Origin: Xanthostigma xanthostigma
Lineage: Eukaryota > Arthropoda > Insecta > Raphidioptera > Raphidiidae
Length of the DNA stretch: 64,000 nt
Assembly (NCBI GenBank): GCA_963575645.1
Contig: OY754471.1
Location: forward strand, 31,752,401 to 31,816,400
Direction of reading: 5' to 3'
Shown here: in pieces, positions 12,073 to 22,324 of the stretch
Layout: each line of letters begins with the position of its first letter
Numbering within the stretch: position 1 is the stretch's first letter
Notes under the pieces: model-generated
What the model was told of the DNA's origin: nothing
What the model saw: the letters and a program-made list of their open reading frames with translations, nothing else
The model's database searches: none
Position numbers and translations under genes: made by a program

Positions 12073-12135
12073 CAACAGTGTGACTGTCGGGACTCAAACC
12101 CAAAACTTCCACTAGCGCAGCGGATGACTTATTTT
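12073..12135 (-). repeat. tRNA-derived fragment (B-box region)
   Basis: On the minus strand the phrase gggtttgagtcccgacag resembles the T-arm / B-box of a tRNA. An almost identical phrase occurs on the minus strand at 47754-47780 (gggttcaagtcccgacagtg). No full cloverleaf can be drawn, so this is a SINE head or tRNA pseudogene and not a working tRNA. Confidence 0.45.
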
Positions 12136-12790
12136 TAATACATGATAAATGAGCGAAAGTTGTCATAATATATATTAATAATAAACTATAATTGAAGATA
12201 GATAAAAACTTTAATAACTGATTATTCAAAACTTCAGCTTCTTAAAATATTTTTTCACGCGTAGCTTTCGGAAAATCGATATATTTGAAGCACAAGCCCT
12301 ATTTCTTAGTGACTTTAGACAGTTCGCCAGGAATGTCAACTCAATCGATTGACACATTTTTTATTTAATTGAAACCTTTTATTCACAGATGTGTCATCAC
12401 TATTCTTTTATATGAAATTTCTTTAAAAGAGTAAATTTCAAACAAAAATGATAAAAATGACGAGGTAGGTAGTGGGAAGAGTATAAATAGAGAAAACCTA
12501 CTGATATTTTTGAACAATACATTCCACGACTCGTGAGTGTGAAAGAGATGCAAATATATAATATGTATGTCGAAGGTTAAGTATAGGTATAATTTGACAA
12601 CTCAAAAATAGTTTAAAGTTAATAATATTTCTCTTGCCATGAGTATAAAAAAGACGCCAATATACCTGTATGGATTATGTCAGATATTGTGATTTTGAAA
12701 GTTCTGAATAAGAAAATTAAAAGTTGAGCAATTAAAAACTTTTTGTTCTAAAAATTGTAATTTTAAGCTCGTAAATGAAAAATAATCGTT
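12136..12790. other. AT-rich intronic spacer
   Basis: No gene or bounded element is seen in this part of the intron. Confidence 0.4.
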
Positions 12791-14637
12791 ATAGTGGAGT
12801 GCCGTAAGACATAAAAATCTAAAAACCTCGGAACCCGGTTACACTGAATGGTTCGTAAAACCTTTTCGATTGCATTGTTAAAAGCATAAACAAAAAAGTT
12901 TACCCATCAAAATTTGCCGCTTTCGATTTCTACAATACAGGATGGGGCGTATATCTTGATATGGTTGGACTGGATTATTTCGAAAAAAGTTTCAGACAGA
13001 TGAAAAAAAATCATTTTTGCAGGAGAAAAAAATTAAAAACGAAAAACACGGTTTTTTCGATATTTCTCTGAATCTTTAAGGTTATGTGAAAAAATTATAT
13101 TCATAAAAGTTATAGATCCTTTTAATACCTACAACATTGCTACGCAATATTTTTCGATTGGAGGTCAACTTTCGCCGGAAATAACGAAAAACCGCGTTTG
13201 ACCCCTAAAACGCGCCCCCCACATCGCTCTGGCCTTTTACGCATTTGAATTTTTGGTTTCTGTATTTCCGACGGCAGTTTCCTCCCTTCCTCATCATTCG
13301 TTTTCTGTTATTAATTTTGTCCTTGTCAAAAGCTAACTGCACTGGTCTAAGATATTAGCTTGTCTCAAGATAAACGCCCCAGCTTGTATATTACAACAAT
13401 TAATAGAAAAATGAAGAGAATATTAAAAGAAAAAAAGTAGTATTTTGACGATAACTTTGTCAATTTTTGAGATATCCTAATTTTTAAAAAAGCATTTTGT
13501 AGGTACACTCCGGGGCTGATGAACCTGTAGAGATGAACTGTTTTAAGGCTTTCGTTTTTAAGATGCCTGAGTTCAAAGTACTCCGAAAAGGTGCCTCTAG
13601 CGCTGTAAGCCAAAGTTCTTACGAATATATCTCAACAAACGTAAGTCCTAAAAGAAAAACATAAAATGCTAAAATTTTCTAGAGACAAAGGCCTACATTT
13701 TTTGTATCTTGCATCTTTTTGTTTCAGCGTAATCTGCAACAGAAAGATATTTTTTTCAGTATTCGGAAAAAAGTTCGATGTTAAATCGATTTTTTCCCAA
13801 AACTAAGCATCTAAATTGGTACAAACTCCCGATACATATTGTTAGTATCCAAATAAAGTAGATCGTAAGTAGATTACGTTTAAATTAGATTTTTGCAATA
13901 TGCCATGGGTTTTATTATCGATTTTTGCTTCAAAAAAAAAATGTATGACCATCTCATTTTCGCCGTAACTTGGTCAATTTAAATGATAATAACATTTAGC
14001 AAAGCTCATTTTCGAGCGGTTTTCAAGCTGCATAAAAAATCTATTCAACATTTTTTACCAAAACGGTGTTGTCTCCATGTAAATGACGTTGAAAAGAATT
14101 AATATTTTTTTAGCGAACAAACTCTAATATTTAAACGGTCATAACTTTGTTTCTATTGTACGCACAAAAGATGTAAAAAAGAGGAATCGATTCGTAATTT
14201 AATAAGCTTCATTTTTGTTATTTTCAGTATTTCATTAGAGCACATAGTTTTTGAGTTATTCGTGAAATAGCGCTCGAAAATGTCCATATTTCAATGAAAA
14301 ATCGAGATTTTCAATCGCAAATAACTGGATAAATATCGATCCAAATAAATAACTTCATAGGATACGTTTTGCTTAAAATTCAATGATGTATCGATTCCTG
14401 GGGTTACTTTTTCCAAAAAAAATTCCACCCCACCTACATATCTACATAATATGTCAAAAGCGTCAATAATAAATGGGTAAGCATTTTAGTATTTAGTACA
14501 AATATTAAGAGCACTGTGGTTGAAACTAATCTATATTTTTTATTTTTAGCATTTAATGCTAAAAACACATTCTAAAAGGTTTTACAAAAATCCGTTCAGT
14601 GAACCCGGGTTCTGAGGTATAAACCTTACGGCAGAAC
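12791..14637. mobile_element. Long non-coding TIR element
   Basis: Imperfect terminal inverted repeats of about 70 bp bound roughly 1.85 kb. The left end has tgccgtaagacataaaaa, cctcggaacccggtt and gtaaaaccttttcg. The right end is the reverse complement (aaaggttttac, aacccgggttctgaggt, aaccttacggca). No open frame of useful length lies inside, and I could not read a convincing target duplication. It is therefore a non-autonomous DNA transposon of unassigned superfamily, or a very decayed autonomous one. Confidence 0.7.
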
Positions 14638-14639
14638 TA

Positions 14640-15305
14640 ATGAGAGCCGAGTCTAAAAATGGCATTATATTGACAAGATGTCATTCGAATCAAACGTTTC
14701 AAAAAACTTTATCTAATCTATTTAAAAATTGATGTTTTATAATTGTTCATGGTATAAAAAATTAAAATAGCGTCAGATTTAAAAATAACGGCCAAATACT
14801 GACCTAATTACCTATACTGGAGATAGCTTTGAAGAACATAGTCTAGAAGAAATGCTTCGACGAAGTTAATATTCGATATGTATACTATAGATTCAAAAAT
14901 GTTTTCCAAATGCGAAAAAGGATTCGTAATATATTATTATAGATGCATGCAAAACAGTTTTGCACGACTGTACTAAAGTATACGAAAGTAATTAAAAATT
15001 GTCTAAAACACTGTCAAACCAGTCATGTTTGAAACTATATTCATCTCTATCAGATTCATTATACGAAATATACTGATGTGTTTGGAATATCGAAGAATCT
15101 CGTTAGAGATTCTTTTCTGTGCTAAATGCTGACGAAATATCTCTAACGTATTCTTATACATTGATTTTGCCTGCCTCCCATATAACGCCGTGTATATGAG
15201 GCCAGTTTCCAAGTTTTATAGTTCTGTGACTACGTGACTTTCATGTCACCGATTTTTCGTATCACCCATATATACTTCTGTACTACAATAACAGCTTGTA
15301 ATATG
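14640..15305. other. AT-rich intronic spacer
   Basis: No recognisable gene or repeat boundary. An open frame on the minus strand (15003-15212) has no recognisable motif. Confidence 0.4.
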
Positions 15306-15308
15306 AAT

Positions 15309-15388
15309 GTCCCCGTGGTCGAGCGGTTACGACATTAGGCTAGTCAAAACTAATAACAGGGTACCGGGTTCGATTCCCGCCAGCATCA
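15309..15388 (+). pseudogene. tRNA-like pseudogene or SINE head
   Basis: A D-arm (gtcgagcggttacgac, 4-bp stem) and a T-arm (ccgggttcgattcccgc) are in the right order and spacing. Between them is an anticodon-like arm, attag...ctaat, whose loop is 11 nt instead of 7. The acceptor ends (gtccccg and cagcatc) do not pair. It is therefore a degenerate tRNA-derived sequence. T-rich DNA follows immediately (15395-15560), which would suit a SINE, although no A-tail or target duplication was identified. Confidence 0.55.
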
Positions 15389-15394
15389 TTGGAA

Positions 15395-15560
15395 AAAAAT
15401 TGTTTTTTTTATTTCCACTTGATATTTATATATAATCATATTATATTTTTATTTTTTTTTTAATTTAATAATTTTTTTTATGTTTTTAATTGTTTTTTTT
15501 ATTTTTAATTTATTTTCTCAATTTTTTTCTCATATATTTTGATTTCTTTTTTAATTTTTT
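15395..15560 (+). repeat. T-rich low-complexity tract
   Basis: About 165 bp of runs such as ttgttttttttatttttaat directly downstream of the tRNA-like sequence. There is no coding potential. Confidence 0.8.
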
Positions 15561-15931
15561 TTATTTTCTTGTTTTTTGAAAAATTCACTTTCGTCAAATC
15601 TTTTATTAAAAAATAACAAAATATATGATTGAAGTTAGATTTAAATAAATTAATTTATTAAAAAATATATTTATCATAAAAAGTGCAACAAAAATTAAAA
15701 AGTGGAAAGTTTTCGAAGTGAAACTTCTTTTTTTAATTCAAAATAAGTATTTTACAAATGATATGAAAAAATGTTTGTATTTTTAATGGCTGGCCTTGTT
15801 CATTGATTTATTTTCATGCCTTCAAAATTGGCCTTCATGGAATCTGTGGCCTCTTAATTCTAAAAATGCACGTATGTTTATTTTGGAGGAAAAATAAAAA
15901 TAATATCTCACACTTTGGAAAAAGACGTGAA

Positions 15932-16486
15932 ATCTTAAAAAAAAAAACTTCGGAGAAGTAAAAACTTCGTTCTGTGCTAAATTCAAAAACTTGAGGCGAC
16001 TGAATCTCAAGATTATAACTTAAAAAAAAAGAATTTCCAGGCAGACAAGAAATTGAAATCAAGCTCGAAATTCTGTGCCTAAGACGTCGAAAAAAAATGA
16101 ATTTCGGGCAGACAAGGAATTGAAATCCAACTTCGAAATTCTGTGCTTATAAAAGCTACAAGAGCAACAGCAAAAAAAAGTGCACAGACGGCGTTTTTTT
16201 AGTGGTAACTAAAGGAGTTATGCGAACACCGTCTTTGCATTTTTTGCTGTTGCTCTTGTAGCTTTTATAAGCACAGAATTTCGAAGTTGGATTTCAATTC
16301 CTTGTCTGCCTCAAAATTCATTTTTTTTCGACGTCTTAGGCACAGAATTTCGAGCTTGATTTCAATTTCTTGTCTGCCTCGAAATTATTTTTTTTTTAGT
16401 TATAATTCTGAGATTCAGTCGCCTCAAGTTTTTGAATTTAGCACAGAACGAAGTTTTTACTTCTCCGAAGTTTTTTTTTTTAAGAT
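15932..16486. repeat. Large foldback element, arms of about 260 bp
   Basis: The left arm is 15932-16194 and the right arm 16224-16486. They are nearly identical reverse complements: atcttaaaaaaaaaaacttc opens the left arm and gaagtttttttttttaagat closes the right. Each arm carries two related sub-units of the form acaag(a/g)aattgaaatc...gaaattctgtgc, about 90 bp apart. The loop is about 30 bp. The high identity of the arms suggests recent formation or gene conversion. Confidence 0.88.
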
Positions 16487-16819
16487 ACAATATACATTAT
16501 AATATGTGCAATATACATGCTACGGTGCGAATTCCGTACGCTTTCTAAATTTAATATCTCGGAAAATAAGCTGTTTAATTTCACAAACTTGAAGTACATA
16601 ACTAAATCAATACTCGGAGTATAAAACGGCTTTTATATTTATTTCTAGCTTGTTCACTGGCATTATTATTAATACTTTTAATTAAGACTAATTGACTGGT
16701 ATTAAAGAAGATTCTGTTTATTTTATTGCCGTATAACTGTAGTACTAGTATACCTTCGAGCTTTGTTCCTATTAAAGAGTCGATCGTGCTAAGTTTAAAA
16801 TTTAACTGATTTATTGCTG

Positions 16820-17096
16820 ACTAGCTGCTCAACTCGATTTTGTTCGTGTGCAAAAAATACACTTTTCTTTTATGCCCCCAAGGGTTAAATTTTGAAAAAC
16901 CCGATAAGCGTGTGTTGGACACACACACGATAGGGTTCCGGAGGGTTCGTATAACGTAATTTATGGGCTGTTTATGAATCGCAATCGTTACTTGACAAAC
17001 ATCATACCCTGACCTAGAAATGCGCCATTGTAATTTAATGACAGACGGACGGACGGACATAACGAAATTATAAGAGTTCCGATCTACGGAACTCTA
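16820..17096 (+). repeat. Dispersed repeat ending in (ggac)n
   Basis: Contains the phrases atagggttccggagggttcg, gacagacggacggacggaca and gttccgatctacggaactct. This arrangement, a 'ggttcc' start with a 'gacggacggac' tract near the end, is from memory a very common insect repeat. The outer phrases are loosely inverted with respect to each other. Confidence 0.6.
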
Positions 17097-17164
17097 AAAA
17101 TGATGGAAAAAATATTTAAAAAAGATAAAAAAATAAATAAATTTTGAAAAAATAAATGCTTGGA

Positions 17165-17305
17165 AAAACACTACTAGGCAACCGTTGCTTGGCAACCCGT
17201 GCTAGGCAACCGTTGCTTGGCAATTGATGCTTGTCAACCGTTGCTATGCAACTGTTGCTTGAGTTGCCAAGCAACGGTAGCCTAGCAACGGTTACAAAAC
17301 AATGT
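17165..17305 (+). repeat. Minisatellite of GTTGC/GCAAC palindromes (left block)
   Basis: Units of about 20 bp such as ggcaaccgttgcttggcaac are repeated with variation. Combinations like gttgccaagcaac match the RFX X-box pattern GTNRCC-N(0-3)-RGYAAC. A longer block of the same type lies at 21945-22320, on the other side of the nested composite. Confidence 0.85.
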
Positions 17306-17368
17306 TGTAAGCTTACCTAATTCAAGTAAATAAAAATCTTTGATTAACGTCTGAATAGAACTCTTCAA

Positions 17369-17747
17369 ATAAATAAAATTGTCGACCAATTTTTCTCAGA
17401 CCAATATATTGACAAAAAATATAAAATAACAAATCAATATAACACAAGATGACGTTTCGATCCGGATTTGGACCCTCTTCAGAAATATCTAAAAAATAAA
17501 AAAATTAATTAGTATTAAGCTATTTATTATCCAATAAATTGTACGAAAGATTGAAAGTTTGATGATTCAAACAGAATGAAAATTTATTAGATAATAAATA
17601 GCTTAATACTAATTAATTTTTATATTTTTTAGATATTTCTGAAGAAGGTCCAAATCCGGATCGAAACGTCATCTTGTGTTATATTGATTTGGTATTTTTT
17701 ATTTTTTGTCAATATATTGGTCAGAGAAAAATTGTTCGACAATTTTA
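17369..17747. repeat. Foldback of the terminal-repeat family with hammerhead-like motif
   Basis: The arms open aaataaataaaattgtcgac and close with the reverse complement. Each arm carries ctgaaga, a stem-forming stretch (ggtcc...ggatc) and gaaacgtcatc. The motif lies on the plus strand at 17639-17670 and on the minus strand at 17450-17482. The loop is near 17550. The pattern CUGANGA-stem-GAAA is the core of hammerhead ribozymes; whether a third stem and a cleavage site exist is not established. Confidence 0.8.
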
Positions 17748-17757
17748 TTTATTTCAA

Positions 17758-18120
17758 GTAAATAAAATTGTCGACCAATTTTTCTCAGACCATATATTGA
17801 CAAAAAATAATAAAAATACAAATCAATATAACCCAAGATGACGTTTCGATCCGGATTTGGATCTTCTTCAGAAATATCTAAAAAATATATAAATTAATTA
17901 GTATTAAGTTATTTATTATCTAATAGATTGAAAGTTTGAATGATTAAAAAAATAATGAAAAATTAATAACAAACAAAATTTATAAACCGTAGTCATGGAT
18001 ATCAAAGTACCCATAAAGAAAAAATTATTTGAACAAACGAAATATTATTTTAAAATAATATTATAAATATTACTTAAATTTTTCGTATCTAATTGAGCAT
18101 TAAGAGAGTTTTTTTTTTAA
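17758..18120. repeat. Longer copy of the terminal-repeat family (left)
   Basis: Starts aaataaaattgtcgaccaat, carries the motif on the minus strand (17839-17871), then tattgattt-type sequence and gtagtcatggatatcaaagt. It is an inverted copy of 21550-21896 with many small differences. A Penelope-type GIY-YIG scrap follows directly at 18121. Confidence 0.8.
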
Positions 18121-18270
18121 AAAGCGCTTAAAACACGAATTAAAGAGCATCAAAACAATTATAAACTACTCCCTGATAAACATAATGTCGTAACTAAGCA
18201 TAAAATTGATTACGACCATAAAATTAATTGGGATAGTGTTAAAATTTTAGATAATGAAAGTAATTATTAA
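18121..18270 (+). pseudogene. Penelope-like element, GIY-YIG endonuclease C-terminal fragment
   Basis: Forty-nine codons in one frame read as the end of the GIY-YIG nuclease of Penelope-like retroelements: RIKEHQNN, then NVVTKHKIDYDHKINWD, then VKILDNESNY before a stop at 18268. In intact elements the 'V.ILD.E..Y..R' block continues; here it is cut off. The reverse transcriptase and the N-terminal catalytic part of the nuclease are absent. It lies inside the terminal-repeat copy at 17758-18320. The equivalent segment is missing from the inverted copy at 21480-21896. The hammerhead-like motif beside it lies on the opposite strand, so the association with this retroelement is not proven. Confidence 0.72.
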
Positions 18271-18507
18271 GAAGTATTTCGGAAATGTTATATACAGTAT
18301 GTAAACACGTAAGGTGCACATAGGGAAATTAACATTGGGAAAAAATGACTGGATCAGAGTGAGCCTTGAAATCTTGTTTTTCAATTTGACAGATAATATT
18401 CTTTTGCAAAATGAATGTGTATACTACCGAAGAAAATATTCAAATGATTACAACATAATCGGACTTTTTTTATTAATGGGACATAAAATTCCCAAAAATA
18501 CTTAAAT

Positions 18508-18645
18508 ATGGTGCGATATCAAATATCTTCGCCTATTCGTGTTGAACCTAAAGATATTGGGTCACTGATTTACCAACGCGCATACGTAATACCAGTCAGA
18601 CAACTTTTGAATGAAATGTTTCCAAACAGATGGAGTTGTTTTTTT
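18508..18645 (+). pseudogene. Possible mariner/IS630-type transposase scrap
   Basis: The frame contains YVIPVRQLLNEMFPNRW, which resembles the stretch '..VR.YLN..FPNRWIGRRGPIEWP' found before the catalytic C-terminal part of some insect transposases. The resemblance stops at the tryptophan, where unrelated T-rich DNA begins. There is no catalytic residue, so this is a fragment at best. Confidence 0.35.
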
Positions 18646-18849
18646 GTTTTATTTTTGTACAAAAAAATTAAAATAATGATTTATAAGAGCTTCTTATTAT
18701 TAAAAAATTTGAAAAGAAGTTTGACCCTGCAGGCCATCCCTGTAACTTCCCGCTATTTTCGAGTTCAAAACGCTCAAAAATATATAAAATATAGCAAGAA
18801 GTTTATTTTTTAGCTCTTCGAGCTCAAAAAAAAAACACTTTGTTACGAA

Positions 18850-19400
18850 ATTTTCGTTCACGGTATCTCATGAACAAATGAATCGATTTTGATGCAATTT
18901 GCGGCAGTCGACGCAATTTTTTAACCTTAAAAAGTAATTTATTACAGAAAAATCGTTCTCATAAGAATTTTGCGAGTAATTTAAAAAAAACACTTTTTAC
19001 AAATTTTTCGTTCATGATATCTCGTGAACAAATGAGTCGATTTTGATGCGGTTTGCGGCGATGGACGCAGTTTTTTTAACCTAAGAAAGTAAATTATTAC
19101 AAAAAAATCGAATTGAAAAGAATTTTACGAGTAATTTTAAAAAATCACTTTTTTTCTTAATTTTCGTTCACGTTATCTCATGAACAAATGAACCAATTTT
19201 GATCTGGTTTGCGGCGATCGACGTAGTTTTTTTAGCCTAAGAAAGTAATTTATTACCAAAAAATCGATCTGATAACAATTTTAAGAGTCATTTTAAAAAA
19301 ACATTTTTTTGCGATTTTTTCGTTCACGCTATCTCGTGAACAAATAAACCGATTTTGATGCGGTTTGCGGAAATCGACGCAGTTTGTTAAGGAGAAGAGC
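18850..19400 (+). repeat. Tandem repeat, 4 units of about 156 bp
   Basis: The phrase ttcgttca(c/t)...atctc(a/g)tgaacaaat recurs at 18853, 19007, 19163 and 19319, giving periods of 154, 156 and 156 bp. Each unit also contains gattttgat, gcggtttgcgg and gacgcagtttttt. It is part of the TIR element at 18743-21359. Confidence 0.88.
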
Positions 19401-19656
19401 TGATTAGATTCTGGAATTAATCGGCTTAGTAGTTTACAAAATATATTACAAAAACAAATTTTACAAAATTTTTGAAACTTGTTTTTTTAAGATTCCTCAA
19501 AATTTTTTGGGCTGTATCATTTCAAATTTTCAGGAAGTCTAAGTTAACCAAGATCACGTCAGATGCCGCAAACCGCGTTTCAGTCGGACACTCCGTTCAA
19601 AAGATATAAAAGGTTTACATACATACCTACACACACACACACATATATATATATAT

Positions 19657-21188
19657 TGTAACGTTTTACAACCTTAGGCCATTTTGTCTTGAGTAAATTG
19701 TGCAGAAATAATAATGCGAATTATTAGAAGTAATTTAAAATGACAAAAAGTGTTATAATGAGTGCGAGCGAGAGAGGCGAAAAAGCCATGAGTTAATAAA
19801 GAACGACACGATGCATGCCTTCAGATAGCAACGTATGATTGTTCGGACTTGAGCAGTAGTCGGTGTGCGAGAGAGTCTGTTTGGTTTGAACTGGTTTGGA
19901 TTCATTTGGCCGGCGGGCCGTCGACACGCTAACATCTTATTGTTTTGAGACGGATTTCGATGTGAATTTTATATTGCGATTTGACTATTATTTTGTGGCG
20001 AATCTTCGTAGGCATTTTGTGACTAGGTTTTAGTGTTTGAAAACTTCTAGTTTCGTTGGCGATTTAGGGCATTCCTCCGTGAATCCTTTTTTAACACAGA
20101 GAATTTGGTTCCGCGCAGAGCGGTACCAAATTTTAGGTTCCTTCCACCTTTGATTGTTGTCATCAGTTTAGAAATAGATCAACCGTGAAATAACAAGCCT
20201 GTTGGCACTCTGGATGTTAGTTTCTACTTTTCTGCTGTTTAGGATTAGCGTTGAGATAGTTGTTGTGGATCAGGATTCATTCCTGGAATTTCTGGAATAA
20301 TTCTGTTCAGAAATTGTGAGTTGTCGTAATTACGCCGCCACGTATCAGCTACGCCTTATTAATTACTGCGTCAGTAAATGTCAAATGCAAATATTATGCG
20401 CCGATGCCGCCAATCATTTAATGTTTTGATGTTTTGAAGATTATTATGGGCCTTAGTCGTGTTATCGTTTGGTTTTGAGGTTGGCGCGACACTCCGCCTC
20501 ATTGTATTGAAGTCGATGCGACAACTTTTATTTAATTTGAGTTTGTCGACTAATTGTTGTACGCATCGAGTGTTGTAGATTAAGTTGGCACTTGAATTTA
20601 GTCAGTTGTTGTGGTGTTACAATCTGAATAATTGTAACAAGTGGCTGTTCAGTCGCTTAATTTGTTGTTTGTTGTGAATTAAGCTTGGTTATTGTTTTGG
20701 ACTAGATTGGTTGACGTTAGTTTTGTTTTGTTGTCGTTATTGGTGGCGATCCATCCTGTTAAGTGGATCGTCGTTGTTGGTTGTTGTTGTTTTGCTAACG
20801 TTTTGGAAAACGGTTTTGGGCGTGTTATTTTTCGTGTTGTCAGCGTGGCACGATAATCCAGGGGTGGACTCCCTGGATACTCTTATAGTGTGGCCCTTGT
20901 GTCCTGGCGCCCTTTTCACCTTTGGTCGGTGGGCCCACACTACTTTAGTTTTCACCGTCACGTGACAACGTTTGTTGTTGATGTTGTGTCGTCCTTGATT
21001 TAATTTTAAGCTTTTAATTGAAGTTATTTTACCATTAATTATTTTCGTGTAAGTGGTCGGTGGTTGGATACTTACAGCCTTTCTGGCATTTCCCATCAAG
21101 ATATTCTCTCATCTCTTATTGGCTTCGCCCACGCCCCTCGCGCCGCCTGAACTACGCTAGCCGCGGCTTCCCTCTCGGTGAGGTTACA
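19657..21188 (+). mobile_element. Solo LTR of about 1.5 kb
   Basis: The segment starts TGTAACGTTTTACAACC and ends GGTGAGGTTACA, the TGT...ACA ends of an LTR. It lies inside a (TA)n tract, so the flanks are both ATAT (a 4-bp duplication is consistent but not diagnostic). Its GC content is higher than the surroundings. It contains no gag or pol sequence. A diverged relative may lie at 31850-32641 (shared wording: aatgagtgcga, ttctagtttcg, aggacattc / agggcattc). The assignment to gypsy or BEL cannot be made from the LTR alone. Confidence 0.68.
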
Positions 21189-21479
21189 ATATATATATAC
21201 AGCCCTACGGGCATCATCGCCAAAATAGTTTCAATAGCTTCCTAGGACCTCAAAACGTCGAGATCTGGCGAAAACTCGATTTTCGAAAATCGGGGTGAAA
21301 TCAATAACTTCCCGATTTTTGAAAAAAAAAATGTTTTTTATTTTTATAGCGGGAAGTTAAAAAACCAAATAAAATAAAAATAAATCAAAATAAAAAAGAA
21401 ATCCTCAAGATTATTACGATAATTCAATAGAAATAACAATTAATGCAGTCATGACTAGCTCTGATCCAAGTATTTTTTC

Positions 21480-21896
21480 CCAATGCTAATTTCCCTATGT
21501 GCACCTTACGTGTTTACATACTGCATAAAATCTAATAAAAACTCTCTTAATGCTCAATTAGATACGGAAAATTTAAGTAATATTTATGATATTATTTTGA
21601 AATAATATTTTGTTTTTTCAAATAATTTTTTCTTTATGGGTACTTTGATATGACTACGGTTTATAAATTTTGTTATTAATTTTTCATTATTTTTTTAATC
21701 ATTCAAACTTTCAATCTTGTGTGCAATCTATTAGATAGTAAATAACTTAATACTAATTAATTTTTATATTTTTTAGATATTTCTGAAGAAGCTCCAAATC
21801 CGGATCGAAACGTCATCTTGTGTTATATTGATTTGTATTTTTATTATTTTTTGTCAATATATGGTCTGAGAAAAATTGGTCGACAATTTTATTTAC
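21480..21896. repeat. Terminal-repeat family, right-hand inverted copy
   Basis: This is the reverse complement of parts of 17758-18345, including the shared flank ggtgcacatagggaaatt. The hammerhead-like motif is on the plus strand at 21783-21814 (ctgaaga...gaaacgtc), with one stem mismatch relative to the other copies (gctcc against ggatc). It lacks the GIY-YIG segment. Confidence 0.8.
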
Positions 21897-21944
21897 TTGA
21901 AGAGTTCTATTCAGACGTTAATCAAAGATTTAAGTTTACCTAAC

Positions 21945-22320
21945 ATCGATTGTCTAACAATGCTTGCCTAGAACGGTTGCCAAGCAACGGTTTTCTAGCA
22001 ATGGCTGCTAAGCAACGCTAGCATAGCAATAGTTGCCAAGTAACGGTTACCTAGCAACGGTTGTCTAACAATGGTTGCCTAGCAATGGTTGCCAAGCAAC
22101 GTTTGTCAAGCAGCAGTCGCTAGGCAACCTGTGTTTGACAACCCTTGCTGGGCGACCGTGGTTTGGCAATCGTTGACAGGCAAACGTTGCTTGGCAACTG
22201 TGACATGGAAACCGTTGCTTAGCAAAAGTTCCCGGCAAACGTTTCTTAGCAACTATTTTTTCACACCCGTCGCTTGGCAATCGATTCATAGCAACTGTTG
22301 CTTAGCGACTTTTACGAGAA
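21945..22320 (+). repeat. Minisatellite of GTTGC/GCAAC palindromes (right block)
   Basis: About 375 bp of variants of ggttgcctagcaacggttgc, each unit about 15-25 bp, with orientation switching. Many units fit the RFX X-box pattern (gttgccaagcaac). It is the counterpart of the block at 17165-17305. Confidence 0.87.
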
Positions 22321-22324
22321 TTGC

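Larger units (their letters stand above)
18743..21359. mobile_element. TIR element with 'taacttcccgcta' ends, split by an LTR
   Basis: The left terminus taacttcccgctattttc (18743) and the right terminus tatagcgggaagtta (ending 21359) are inverted. Removing the LTR at 19657-21188 leaves about 1.1 kb of non-coding sequence: a 4-unit tandem repeat, a (CA)n(TA)n tract and a block ending in cagccctacgggcatcatcg and related wording. The element lies within the composite at 17.3-21.9 kb. Confidence 0.7.
17330..21945. mobile_element. Nested composite bounded by inverted terminal repeats
   Basis: The outer parts are inverted copies of one sequence. The left edge reads atctttgattaacgtctgaa then agaactcttcaaataaataa. 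The right edge is its reverse complement (gaagagttctattcagacgt, taatcaaagattta). The left side holds one foldback copy (17369-17747) and a longer copy (17758-18320). The right side holds one copy (21480-21896). Between them lie a TIR element (18743-21359), itself split by a solo LTR (19657-21188), and short coding scraps. X-box minisatellite lies on both sides. It may be one inverted-repeat element later invaded, or two independent insertions in opposite orientation. Confidence 0.7.

Noticed and set aside
15309-15388. Functional tRNA gene
   Set aside because: D-arm and T-arm are good, but the anticodon loop is 11 nt and the acceptor ends do not pair.
17165-17305. CRISPR-like array of short repeats
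   Set aside because: The units are contiguous variants of a palindrome without unique spacers of constant length, and the DNA is animal nuclear DNA.
20711-21099. Open frames on both strands (84 and 120 codons) in a GC-richer region
   Set aside because: They lie within the solo LTR, overlap each other antisense and have no recognisable domain.
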